In this document: one piece after another, positions 15,677 to 24,279 of the stretch
How positions within the stretch are numbered: position 1 is the stretch's first letter
How the letters are laid out: the number at the start of each line of letters is the position of its first letter
Source of the DNA: Sinomicrobium soli
Lineage (GTDB): Bacteria; Bacteroidota; Bacteroidia; Flavobacteriales; Flavobacteriaceae
Assembly: GCF_003285545.1 (NCBI RefSeq)
Contig: NZ_QLNV01000006.1
Span: 248,001 to 312,000 of the forward strand
Length of the DNA: 64,000 nt
Direction: 5' to 3'
Program-made: the position numbers and the translations under genes
Notes under the pieces: model-generated
Told to the model about the DNA's origin: nothing
What the model saw: only the letters and a program-made list of their open reading frames with translations
Database searches by the model: none

Positions 15677-18655
15677 TTATTTTCTTACAAATGCTCTTGA
15701 AGCCTGTCTGGGATCAGGTTTCAGGGGTTGTTTTTTGGTGGCCATAACCTCTAAACTATAATGCCCGAACTCCTCGGTCACCGTTCCATAACAGGCATAG
15801 ATGCCCTTGCCATGAATGGGCGTTTGGTCCATGACCTGCGGAAAGTGGACACAATCAAAGAAATTCCCCTCCAGGTCCAGCATGGTGGTAAAGCGCATGA
15901 CTTCCCCTTTGGAGGTGGTATTGGTACGAGTGTGCACCATGGCACCATAGACCAGTATCTTTCTGTTCAAATGGTCCGGAAAATCCTGGTACACAAGTCG
16001 GCTCTTTGGTTCCCCGTCCATCAGGGCATAGTACCCGCATAGGGGGAAACCCAATAGTTCCAGTTGGTCGTAGGCATCCTCAACGGGGTGGGAGGGCAAC
16101 TGGGGCAGCTTGAAGTTCCGGTGCCTGGGCTTGAACAGTAGTGTCTGGGTCGTGCGTTTACCATAGGCACGGGTCTTGAACACCGCATGCCAAAGGACTT
16201 CCTTTTTGGGCACCCCAAAACAACGGAAGGCATCGATACGTACCAGTATGGAGAGTTGTTCTATGGAAATGGGCACCCGGTCGATAAAATCATCAAAGTC
16301 CCGGAACTTGCCATGGAGCTGCCGTTCGGTCAGCAACCGCTGGATGACAGGCCGTTCGAGATCCCGCAGGTTTCCCAGCCCCAGGTAAATGTTACGTCCA
16401 TGAATGATATTGATATGGTCGCTCCGGTTGATACAGGGCGGAAGGATGGAAGCCCCCCACATTTTGGCCTCATGGACATAGAGTTCCATATCGTAGAAGC
16501 CACCGCCATTGTTGAGCACGGCGACCATGAACTCCAGCGGGAAATAACATTTCAGGTAAAGGCTCTGGTAACTTTCCACGGCATAGGAAGCGGAATGTCC
16601 CTTTGCAAAGGCATAGCCTGCAAAACTCTCAATCTGCTCCCAGACCATGTTGGTCAAAGCGGCATCATGGTCCCTTTCCTTACAGTTGACAAAAAACTTG
16701 GTCCTGACGGCCTGGAATTCCTCCCGGGAGCGGAACTTGCCGCTCATGCCCCTGCGCAGGACATCGGCCTCGCCCAGGTCCAGCCCTGCAAACAGGTGGG
16801 CCACTTTAAGTACATCTTCCTGATACACCATGATGCCATGGGTCTCTGGCATGATCACCAAGAGAATGGGATTGGCCTGCTTCCGGCGTTCCGGTTCCCG
16901 CTCCCTACGGATATATTCGTCCTTCATTCCCGAGGAGGAGACACCCGGGCGGATGACGGAACTGGCGGCTACCAGTCCCAAGTAGTCATGGGTGCCCAGT
17001 TTTTTCATCAGGCCCCGCATGGCCGGAGACTCCACATAATAGGCCCCGATGGCCCGACCTTCGCTTAACAAACGGTTGATGTTGGGGTCCCGTTTGAGGC
17101 GTTCCACATCCTTGATGTCCCATAGTTCCGCTTCGGGCTGGTTCTCCCGAATGATCGAGATGGCCTCCTTGATCTTGGCCAGTCCACGTTGTCCCAGGAT
17201 ATCGAACTTGAAAATCCCCACATCCTCGGCAATGATCATATCGAACTGTACCGTCGGAAAACCTTTGGGCGGTAGAGTAGTGGCCGAATAGTAATGCTCG
17301 GAACGGTCCAGGATTAAGATTCCCGAGGAATGTACGCTGACGTAGTTGGGCATCCCGTGAATATAGGTGGCGTATTTCAAAACCAGCATGGAGAGCTCAT
17401 CCAGGTCATGGTGTTTGAGACGGTCCGAGACCAGCTTGTCGATTTCTTCATTGGGCAGGCCGAAGACCTTGCCCAGTTCCCGGACGGCGGCCCGGTACTT
17501 AAAGGTGTTGTAGGTGCCCAACAGGGCGACATGGTCAAAACGTTTAAAGATATAGGCCGTGACATCGTCCCGGTCCCATGTCGAGAAATCAATATCGAAA
17601 TCAGGGGGCGAGGCCCGAAATGGGTTGATGAACCTCTCGAAATACAGGTCCAGTTCGATGGGGTCCACATCGGTGATACCGATTAGGTAGGCCACCAGGC
17701 TATTGGCCCCGCTACCCCGTCCCACATAAGGATAGTCCCTGGACCGGGCATAGGAAACAATATCGTGGTTGATGAGGAAGTAGGATACGAAGTCCAGTTT
17801 CCGGATGGTTTCCAGTTCCCGTTCCATCCGTTGTCTTACATTTTCCGAAGGGTTGGCATAACGCCTGGGCAGCCCTGCTTGGGCGAGTTCCCTCAACTTT
17901 TGGAAATCGGCTTCTTTCGATTCCAGGAAGCGGGATTGGTTCTGGGAGACCCTGTCCTTCCCGAACCCGAAATCAAGGGAACTGTCCTCCAGCAATTTCC
18001 GGGTATTGGCCAGGATATGGGGAAAGTCGGCCAAAAGCCCTTCCACCTCCGAAATGGGCCGCATGGTATCGTCGGGGTTGCCCTGTTCCGATTGGGGCAG
18101 TTTACTGAGCAGGGTATTCAGGCCGATGGCCCTGAGCAGCCGATGGGTATTGAAATCCTTTTTGTTCCTGAAGGTCACGGGCTGCAAGAGCACCAGTCTA
18201 TCGTGCTCATTCCGGTAATGGGAAAAACGCAGTTTGCGCAGTTGCCCCAGGGATACCCCGATGAATTCACGTTCCCGGAACCGGGAGCGTTCCTCTTTCA
18301 GTACCTTCTCAAAAGGGTAAATAATATAGGCATTATCAAAGGCCGGAGCATCGGGGGCTATTGGTTTTCCCGAATGCAGGTGCCCGGACAAAAAGGCATT
18401 GAGCTCTCGAAATCCTTCATTGTTCTTGGCTAATGCCACGAACTGCTGTTGGTTGCCGTTGCGGAAATCAATGCCCACCACGGGCTTGATACCTTGCATC
18501 CGGGCCAGGCGTACAAAGTTCATGGCCACGGAGGTATTGTTGATGTCGGTCAATGCCAACGTCCGGACCCCTTGGGCTTCGGCTAGGGCCAAGAGTTCCT
18601 CCTCGGAAAAAGTTCCGTAGTTCAGGGAGTAATATGTATGGCAATTCAGGTACAT
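15677..18655 (-). CDS. dnaE2: DnaE-type DNA polymerase III alpha subunit (error-prone, DnaE2-like)
   Basis: 992 aa, about 15% shorter than replicative DnaE. N-terminal PHP domain (NCHTYYSLNYG, then LTDINNTS), polymerase core with VGRGSGANSL (311-320), catalytic acids in PDFDID (351-356) and KFDILGQRGL, a helix-hairpin-helix region, and a C-terminal OB-fold (ILVYGAMVHTRTNT). Replicative features such as the beta-clamp/tau tail are absent. Its ATG overlaps the dinB stop (TAATG), so both polymerases are made together, like ImuB-DnaE2 mutasomes. No ImuA-like gene is visible. Expected role: damage-induced mutagenic translesion synthesis. Confidence 0.85.
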   Translation of the reverse strand: MYLNCHTYYSLNYGTFSEEELLALAEAQGVRTLALTDINNTSVAMNFVRLARMQGIKPVVGIDFRNGNQQQFVALAKNNEGFRELNAFLSGHLHSGKPIAPDAPAFDNAYIIYPFEKVLKEERSRFREREFIGVSLGQLRKLRFSHYRNEHDRLVLLQPVTFRNKKDFNTHRLLRAIGLNTLLSKLPQSEQGNPDDTMRPISEVEGLLADFPHILANTRKLLEDSSLDFGFGKDRVSQNQSRFLESKEADFQKLRELAQAGLPRRYANPSENVRQRMERELETIRKLDFVSYFLINHDIVSYARSRDYPYVGRGSGANSLVAYLIGITDVDPIELDLYFERFINPFRASPPDFDIDFSTWDRDDVTAYIFKRFDHVALLGTYNTFKYRAAVRELGKVFGLPNEEIDKLVSDRLKHHDLDELSMLVLKYATYIHGMPNYVSVHSSGILILDRSEHYYSATTLPPKGFPTVQFDMIIAEDVGIFKFDILGQRGLAKIKEAISIIRENQPEAELWDIKDVERLKRDPNINRLLSEGRAIGAYYVESPAMRGLMKKLGTHDYLGLVAASSVIRPGVSSSGMKDEYIRREREPERRKQANPILLVIMPETHGIMVYQEDVLKVAHLFAGLDLGEADVLRRGMSGKFRSREEFQAVRTKFFVNCKERDHDAALTNMVWEQIESFAGYAFAKGHSASYAVESYQSLYLKCYFPLEFMVAVLNNGGGFYDMELYVHEAKMWGASILPPCINRSDHINIIHGRNIYLGLGNLRDLERPVIQRLLTERQLHGKFRDFDDFIDRVPISIEQLSILVRIDAFRCFGVPKKEVLWHAVFKTRAYGKRTTQTLLFKPRHRNFKLPQLPSHPVEDAYDQLELLGFPLCGYYALMDGEPKSRLVYQDFPDHLNRKILVYGAMVHTRTNTTSKGEVMRFTTMLDLEGNFFDCVHFPQVMDQTPIHGKGIYACYGTVTEEFGHYSLEVMATKKQPLKPDPRQASRAFVRK

Positions 18656-19869
18656 TATTGCTGTCTATGGGCCAATAAAATAGGAGGCTTTCCATCAAAG
18701 GGGTTCCCGCCCCTTCCGATGGTACGGGCACCCAGGGCCGAGGCCCGCATCAGGGCGGATTCCCCGAAGCGGTTGCGGATCTTGTCCATGGCCTGGTAGA
18801 GGTCCAGTCGTTTGTCGCTGTCCTCAAACAAATCTATCTGATAGTAGCCACCCACGATATGGCTGTAGTTGACCCCGACCAGACGGATGAGCATCCTGCG
18901 CTGGTACAGGGAATGGAATAATTCCCGGACCAGGGGGATAAGGATATGGTCGGCACTGGTATAGGGAATGCGTTTCTGTTTGGTATAGGTCTGGAAATCG
19001 CTGTAGCGTATTTTCACGCTGACACAGCCCGTCATTTTCTGGCCACGCCGCAATTGGTAGGCCAGGTTCTCGGCCATGGCCACCAGCGTGGTCTCCAGTT
19101 TGTCCATATCGATGGTGTCCTTGCCGTAGGTACGCTCGGAAGAAATGGACTTTCGTTCATGGAAGGGGACGAGGGGCGGGTTGTCCAGTCCGTGGGCCCG
19201 CATCCAGATGGTACGGCCATGGACGCCAAAGCCACTTTCCATCATTTCCAGGGGCAGTTCCTGAAGGGTGCGGATCGTGGTGACTCCCATATTGGACAAA
19301 AGTCCATAAGTCTTTTCCCCGACGGAGGGCAGTTTCCGGATGGAGAGCGGGGCCAGGAACTCCCGTTCGTAGCCGAAATCGATCATCATCTGGTTGTTGG
19401 GCTTGGCCTCCCCGGTGGCCACTTTGGAGACCACCTTGTTCTTGGACAGTCCGAAGGAGATGGGCAGCCCGGTTTCCTTCAATATCCGTTGGCGCAGTTC
19501 CGAGGCATATTTATAACACCCGAAAAAACGGTCCATGCCCGAAAGGTCGGCATAGAACTCGTCCACACTGGCCTTTTCAAAGAGGGGAACACTTTCGCGG
19601 ATAATCTCCGTTACATTGTCTGAAAACTTCATGTAGGTACCGGCATTGCCCTTGATGACCGTTGCCTCCGGGCAGAGCCTGCGGGCCACTTTCATGGACA
19701 TGCCCGAATGCACCCCGAACCGCCGGGTCTCATAGCTGCATGCCGCCACAACCCCCCGATCGCCAAGGCCACCGACAAGCAGGGGCCGTTTCATCAAACG
19801 GGTGTCCAGCAGTCGTTCACAGGACACGAAAAAGGTGTCCAAATCCATATGGAGAATTGTAGTGCTCAT
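18655..19869 (-). CDS. dinB: Y-family DNA polymerase (DinB/Pol IV-like)
   Basis: 404 aa from ATG 19869; an in-frame TTG at 19893 falls inside the operator and is rejected. Catalytic acids in HMDLDTFFVSCE (Asp9, Asp11) and SVDEFYADLSG (about 100-110), palm and thumb helix-hairpin-helix (LPSVGEKTYGLLSNMG), and a little-finger domain to the end. Unlike many ImuB proteins, the catalytic residues are intact. First gene of a two-gene translesion operon; two TTGGA-N5-TCCAA palindromes lie within 45 bp of its start, implying repressor control. Confidence 0.92.
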   Translation of the reverse strand: MSTTILHMDLDTFFVSCERLLDTRLMKRPLLVGGLGDRGVVAACSYETRRFGVHSGMSMKVARRLCPEATVIKGNAGTYMKFSDNVTEIIRESVPLFEKASVDEFYADLSGMDRFFGCYKYASELRQRILKETGLPISFGLSKNKVVSKVATGEAKPNNQMMIDFGYEREFLAPLSIRKLPSVGEKTYGLLSNMGVTTIRTLQELPLEMMESGFGVHGRTIWMRAHGLDNPPLVPFHERKSISSERTYGKDTIDMDKLETTLVAMAENLAYQLRRGQKMTGCVSVKIRYSDFQTYTKQKRIPYTSADHILIPLVRELFHSLYQRRMLIRLVGVNYSHIVGGYYQIDLFEDSDKRLDLYQAMDKIRNRFGESALMRASALGARTIGRGGNPFDGKPPILLAHRQQ

Positions 19870-19878
19870 TATTAAAAA

Positions 19879-19912
19879 TTGGATATATTCCAAGTAATTG
19901 GAAAATGTCCAA
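19879..19912 (-). promoter_or_regulatory. Double palindromic operator of the dinB-dnaE2 operon
   Basis: Two copies of TTGGA-N5-TCCAA: 19879-19893 (spacer TATAT) and 19898-19912 (spacer AAATG), centres 19 bp apart. They lie 10-43 bp upstream of the dinB ATG, where a repressor would cover the promoter. The spacers differ while all four arms are identical, as expected of a protein site. Confidence 0.7.
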
Positions 19913-20109
19913 AATTACAAAAGAAGGGACGTTGTTTCCAAACTTTAACAATTTTTACTTTTTACATGGGAAGAGGGGACGATGAGTTATTCGATAAGGC
20001 AGTCCGGATATAAGCTTCCCGGTAACACAAACCTTTATTGTCAGAAAGCGGGTTTCTGATATCCATTATATGCCTCCGGAAATTTCTCCGAAAATAAATG
20101 GGAGTAAAA

Positions 20110-20135
20110 AAAGAGTCCGGTTTCCCGAACCCTTT
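20110..20135 (-). terminator. Terminator of the parB-like gene
   Basis: Minus strand: 11-bp stem AAAGGGTTCGG/CCGGACTCTTT (two G-U pairs) with a GAAA tetraloop, then a T-run. Starts 21 bp after the parB stop. Confidence 0.75.
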
Positions 20136-20156
20136 AATCATTTCCCATCCTGAGGG

Positions 20157-21959
20157 TTACCCCTTCGAGGCCTTGACCTGTTTTTGGAGTGCCTTGATCC
20201 GTTCCTTCAGCCTCTTCTCTCGTTTGTCTCTATCCTGGACATAGCGGGTTTCAATGGCTTCCACATCAGCCTTATAGTACTCCTTCATGGCCATATAAAA
20301 GGCAACATTGGTACTGTCATTGGTATGGTTCCGCTCCCCGAAGTGTACCTGACTGGTGAGCAGAAACCGGATAAGCCTGTTCAGGGTAGCTTCTTTAAAG
20401 TGCTTCCTGAAATGGTTCACGATCTCTTCCCTGGAGCCTTTGATGGTATCTCCAAAGAAACCCTGGAAGTGCTGGCCTTGGGCGGTATACCCGATATTAT
20501 TCTGGTAAAGGGAGATGGCAAAAGCGGCCATTTCGTCGGTGGACAAGGGTTTATCCATGTTGATGTACTCCGTTTCCCGGATCATTTGTACCACTTCCTC
20601 GAACAGCTTGTTGTTTTCGATTTCCTTTTTCCGGGTTTCCCGTGCTTTGATCTTGGTAATCTGTTCTTCCGGGGTACATTCAGACATTTTTCGCTTTTCC
20701 AGGGGCAGGGTATGGGTAGCTTCTTTCCCGTTGGCGTTTTCCCTCATCTTAACGAAGATCTCTTCGGTCTTATAGGTGTCGGTATCCAACAGCATACCTT
20801 TTTCAAATCCGTTTGTAGTGGCAGAATCATAATGCTTCTTCGCTTGCTTGTATTCTTCTAAGGCTTCATCCAGGTTCTCTTGTAGCTGCTGATCTGTATA
20901 CTCGTAAAACCGATTTTGATACTTGATGGCCTTCAGGGTCGGTTCTACCGGTTTTTTAATAATCTCCAGCTCATCGATCATGGAGATGGTAAAACCCTGT
21001 TTTTCCATTTGAGCGATAACCATTTGGTTACGTTCCTCATCTTTCCAGTACTTGCTGATCTCGGGTACTAACCGGAACCCTTCCTTTTTGGCCCTTTCGA
21101 TCAGGTTCAATAGGGTCCTGGACTTTTTGCTTTCAAAACAGGCTGTTCGGGTACAGACCATTTTACCTTCGCCAAAGAGGTTACCCTGGTTGGCGGCATT
21201 AAAGGGGCAGATGGTACAGGCTCCTGTTTTGGGCATTAGTTTTTTATCGGATAGATCAAAGGGAGCCTTGGCCAGGTCAAAGGTTTGTTGGTCTACCATT
21301 CGTTTGACCTGGTTGGCCTGGAACTTCCCATTCAGGCTTTCCAGCATCATCTGTTGTTCCCCGGCTTCGAACAGTGCTACGGCTACCCCGAGAGAAAGGG
21401 ACATTTCTCCACTTCTGATGAACTCTTTGAACCCTTCGATCAGCCCTGCCAGTTTAAGCCGTTGCCGAACGAAATTTTCTGAGCGCCCCAGGCGTTTGGC
21501 AATCTCTGCCGGATCGTATATATCGACCAGGAAAGCGATGGCCTCGGCCTCTTCGGTGGGTTCCACATCCTTGCGTTGCAGGTTTTCGATGATCTGCACC
21601 TCCATGATGTCGTTACCGGAGTATTCTCTGACCATGACTGGAATGGTCTTTTGCCCTGCCAGTTTACTGGCCCGGTAGCGGCGTTCGCCCATAACGATGA
21701 TGAAATTCTTACCTGATCTCCGGACAGTGATGGGTTGCAGTACCCCGTGCTGGGCAATGCTCTGAGCCAATAATTTTAAGCCTTCATCGTTGAAGGTCTT
21801 TCGGGGCTGGTTAGGATCGGGTTTTACGGAATCCATGTCCAGGTATTGCACCTGAAGGAGGGAGGATTTTCTGGCAACTTCATTTTTGGAAGTGTTCGGA
21901 GTTGTTTTTCTTTTACCCGCAGTTTTGCCGGTTTGTCTTTGTTTTGTCTTCGTTTCCAT
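20157..21959 (-). CDS. parB: ParB/RepB/Spo0J-family partition-like protein
   Basis: 600 aa, about twice the usual ParB length. N-terminal ParB/Srx domain with GERRYRA (91-97), the CTP-binding motif, and ENLQR (125-129), then a KorB-type helix-turn-helix around EIAKRLGRSENFVRQRL. Residues near 248-280 contain four cysteines (CTICPFN...CTRTACF) that may bind zinc. The long C-terminal part is helical and charged. Such ParB proteins sit on conjugative elements and may aid maintenance or regulation; no parA is in the window. Leader has TTAACC 15 bp before the ATG and the 44-bp element about 70 bp upstream. Confidence 0.87.
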   Translation of the reverse strand: METKTKQRQTGKTAGKRKTTPNTSKNEVARKSSLLQVQYLDMDSVKPDPNQPRKTFNDEGLKLLAQSIAQHGVLQPITVRRSGKNFIIVMGERRYRASKLAGQKTIPVMVREYSGNDIMEVQIIENLQRKDVEPTEEAEAIAFLVDIYDPAEIAKRLGRSENFVRQRLKLAGLIEGFKEFIRSGEMSLSLGVAVALFEAGEQQMMLESLNGKFQANQVKRMVDQQTFDLAKAPFDLSDKKLMPKTGACTICPFNAANQGNLFGEGKMVCTRTACFESKKSRTLLNLIERAKKEGFRLVPEISKYWKDEERNQMVIAQMEKQGFTISMIDELEIIKKPVEPTLKAIKYQNRFYEYTDQQLQENLDEALEEYKQAKKHYDSATTNGFEKGMLLDTDTYKTEEIFVKMRENANGKEATHTLPLEKRKMSECTPEEQITKIKARETRKKEIENNKLFEEVVQMIRETEYINMDKPLSTDEMAAFAISLYQNNIGYTAQGQHFQGFFGDTIKGSREEIVNHFRKHFKEATLNRLIRFLLTSQVHFGERNHTNDSTNVAFYMAMKEYYKADVEAIETRYVQDRDKREKRLKERIKALQKQVKASKG

Positions 21960-22028
21960 GATACATGAATTTATGGTTAAACAATATTTGAGCAGGACAC
22001 CAAGCGGAAGACAAATTTTTGGAGTGGC

Positions 22029-22072
22029 AAGGAAACGGAATAAAAAGTGAGGGAGGAACGGCTTTATGCCGT
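22029..22072. repeat. 44-bp element, copy 2 (upstream of parB)
   Basis: Second copy of the element at 2717-2760, 70 bp upstream of parB in the same orientation relative to the gene. Ends in an ACGGC-TTTAT-GCCGT hairpin. Likely part of the parB promoter. The following DNA to 22209 shows nothing else. Confidence 0.6.
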
Positions 22073-22209
22073 CCCTTGTCCGAGAAAAGTTTGCGAGCTT
22101 AACTTTCGGGAATATTGTATGAGCATATATTTATAGTACTGTTTTTTTCTAAGCTAAGCGCTGTTCTAAAGGTAGCCCTGTGTTTGTTAGGGAATCTGGA
22201 ATCATGATT

Positions 22210-22246
22210 GTTCATTATTTTAAGATGTTCATGAAACATGAACAAA
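22210..22246. promoter_or_regulatory. Operator-like repeat, copy 1 (GTTCATG-N3-CATGAAC)
   Basis: 37 bp, 30 of 37 identical to 23224-23260. Contains GTTCATG-AAA-CATGAAC. The 3-bp spacer is AAA here and TTT in the other copy, whereas the 7-bp arms are identical, so the palindrome looks selected. It lies 183 bp upstream of the HEPN-like gene. The DNA in between (22247-22429) has no gene. Confidence 0.6.
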
Positions 22247-22429
22247 TAGAAAGTTGGGCGAATCCAGTAAAAAGCCAACTCGTTGAGTAGGTTAAAAAGG
22301 ATCACTGCAACCAATTTTTAAGAGGATGAAAATTTGGATCTTTTTGGGGAAATTGAGTATATTGGATACCTGTAGTGTATTTTGATTGAAGAAAGAAAAG
22401 TTGTGTAACTGCTGTATGTGAAATAGCTT

Positions 22430-22939
22430 ATGGACGGGGTTCTCGAAATGGTATATTTAGGTGAGATTGTCTTGCAATCCAAGATTGCAAAAAAGGCTTC
22501 CGATCGTCTGTCCGTTACCTATGAGAATTTCGACGAGATTGAAATTTGGTCTTCGATCCAATCCATTCTTGCGGCAGCCGGGAACCTCTCCAAGATACTC
22601 TGGCCCCAGAAAAAGCATTGTGCCCGTGGCAAACATTTGCGGAGGCTACTCAATGTCGATAACGATAATTTACTTTCATACCGTACGTTCCGAAATCATT
22701 TCGAGCATTATGACGAACGAATAAGCGATTGGTTTTCAAATCAATCCTCCGCTGTCTATAGAGATTTGGATATCGATCCTTTCCCATCAACCTGGAAAAT
22801 GGTCGATCGCAATAAAAATGGCTCATACGATCCCCTTGCGAAGGTCTTAACATTTCGGGGCAAATCATTAAACTTGAGAGAGGTTTTGGATGCTATAGGG
22901 GACATTCAACTTAATTGCGGTTCTTTCAGATTGACTTGA
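22430..22939 (+). CDS. HEPN-like protein of unknown function
   Basis: 169 aa, all-helical in appearance. Contains R88-N-H-F-E-H93 (RNHFEHYDERI), which fits the R-x4-6-H motif of HEPN ribonucleases, preceded by a helix with SIQSILAAAGNLSKILWP. I recall related uncharacterised proteins that share the 'EMVYLGEIVLQSKIA' type of start. HEPN proteins are often toxins or defence RNases; activity here is inference from the motif only. No nucleotidyltransferase antitoxin is adjacent, but an AbiE pair lies 340 bp downstream and both units have a copy of the same operator-like repeat upstream. Confidence 0.6.
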   Translation: MDGVLEMVYLGEIVLQSKIAKKASDRLSVTYENFDEIEIWSSIQSILAAAGNLSKILWPQKKHCARGKHLRRLLNVDNDNLLSYRTFRNHFEHYDERISDWFSNQSSAVYRDLDIDPFPSTWKMVDRNKNGSYDPLAKVLTFRGKSLNLREVLDAIGDIQLNCGSFRLT

Positions 22940-23063
22940 ACTATTGTAAAAAGTAACCAGAGGACTATAAACGTAGTACAGGCTTCATAGTGCTTCACTT
23001 TCAACTTTGCCATTAATTAAGTTTTCACTTTCGTCTGCATTGCGTTCGCATATTCCAATTCAA

Positions 23064-23106
23064 CCTAAGCTTTGGCAGTAAACTAAAATTATTGCCAAAG
23101 CTTAGG
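23064..23106. repeat. Perfect 14-bp inverted repeat
   Basis: CCTAAGCTTTGGCA (23064-23077) and its exact complement (23093-23106) around an AT-rich 15-nt loop. There is no T-run on the plus strand, so it is not a classical terminator. It lies between the HEPN-like gene and abiEi, in an interval (22940-23280) otherwise empty apart from the abiE promoter. Confidence 0.6.
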
Positions 23107-23223
23107 AAAATGACAGGTCCGGATTTGTTATCAGGAGAACGTTTCTTTGTTGTTTGTACAGAAAAACAAAAAATAATGATGTGAATAAAATAATCTTGAA
23201 GGGATGGTGAAATTATCAATAAT

Positions 23224-23260
23224 GTTCATTATATTTGAATGTTCATGTTTCATGAACAAA
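23224..23260 (+). promoter_or_regulatory. abiE promoter and autoregulatory palindrome, copy 2
   Basis: Contains TATATTTG (23230-23237), a perfect Bacteroidota -7 element (TAnnTTTG), followed directly by the palindrome GTTCATG-TTT-CATGAAC (23241-23257), 23 bp before the abiEi ATG. AbiEi antitoxins are known to repress their own operon by binding inverted repeats at the promoter, so this is the likely binding site. Confidence 0.65.
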
Positions 23261-23280
23261 GCTTCAAAATGAACTAAGCA

Positions 23281-24279
23281 ATGGATTTTCTGTATTTTAA
23301 AAACTTCATCGAAGGCTTGGATATGGATATCGAGGCCAATTTCCTGAGCGCACCGGACCCTCCCGGACTGCCGGTGTATGAACTCAACGGTGAACAGGTT
23401 TCTGTTTATTTCAGAAATGAGATCAGGCAGCACAATGTACCGTTCATCCTAAAGGAGGAACAGGAATTTCCGTTATTGGTGGCCGCCAGGTACATTACCC
23501 CAACGGCCAAGGATATGTTGAGGGCCGAAAGGATCAATTATATGGACAGTTTTGGCAATGCCTATTTCAACCTTCCCGGGTTGAGGGTGTATCTGGAACG
23601 CCATAATGCGACGCCCTATGTAAAGCCTTCCTCAAAAGTGTTTACGCAGGCCGGGGGACAACTGATCTATCATTTTCTACAAAACCCCGATCTGGTCAAC
23701 GAGACCCAACGTTATCTGGCACATATCAGCATGATTTCCCTGGGGAGCGTGAGCAAGGTCATGCAGGGGCTGTCCGAACATGGCTATATTTTCCACGAGG
23801 GCGAAAACAAAAGATACCAGCTCTTGGGATATAAGGAACTATTGGACCGCTGGGTACCTCTGGTCAATGAAAAGATATTGCCCAATTTCCTGTTGGGCAC
23901 CTATTCCTTTTCCGGAGATTTACAGAGCGACTGGAAGAACCAATTCTTAAGGCCCCAGGTATTCTGGAGTGGGGAGCCGGCCGCAGCATTGCTGACCGAT
24001 GATTTCTTTCCACAGAAATTCAGTATGTTCACCACGTTCAGGGAAAAGAGGGATATCCTCCAGACCTTAAAACTCGTACCGGACCCCAATGGGAATGTTA
24101 CCTTATATGCACCGTTCTGGATGGAAACCAACAAAATGGAAACGGCTTCTAACTATGTAGGGTATAAAAATGTGGTACATCCGGTACTGATATATGCCGA
24201 GTTGGTATATTCAGGGGAACCAAGAAATCTGGAAATGGCACAAAACATCTTGAATGAGTACCTCGAACCACAGTTTTAA
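23281..24279 (+). CDS. abiEi: AbiEi-family type IV antitoxin
   Basis: 332 aa. First gene of a two-gene unit with an AbiEii-type nucleotidyltransferase, overlapping it by 26 bp. A winged-helix segment is visible around residues 150-190 (MISLGSVSKVMQGLSEHGYI), then a C-terminal domain of the size expected for AbiEi. Known members neutralise the toxin without binding it directly and repress the operon through the winged helix. The N-terminal 60 residues are not familiar. The family call rests largely on the partner gene and the layout. Confidence 0.7.
   Translation: MDFLYFKNFIEGLDMDIEANFLSAPDPPGLPVYELNGEQVSVYFRNEIRQHNVPFILKEEQEFPLLVAARYITPTAKDMLRAERINYMDSFGNAYFNLPGLRVYLERHNATPYVKPSSKVFTQAGGQLIYHFLQNPDLVNETQRYLAHISMISLGSVSKVMQGLSEHGYIFHEGENKRYQLLGYKELLDRWVPLVNEKILPNFLLGTYSFSGDLQSDWKNQFLRPQVFWSGEPAAALLTDDFFPQKFSMFTTFREKRDILQTLKLVPDPNGNVTLYAPFWMETNKMETASNYVGYKNVVHPVLIYAELVYSGEPRNLEMAQNILNEYLEPQF

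Noticed and set aside
22099-22314. 71-aa minus-strand frame between parB and the HEPN-like gene
   Set aside because: Low-complexity, hydrophobic start and no family resemblance; it covers the operator-like repeat at 22210-22246, which explains the region better.
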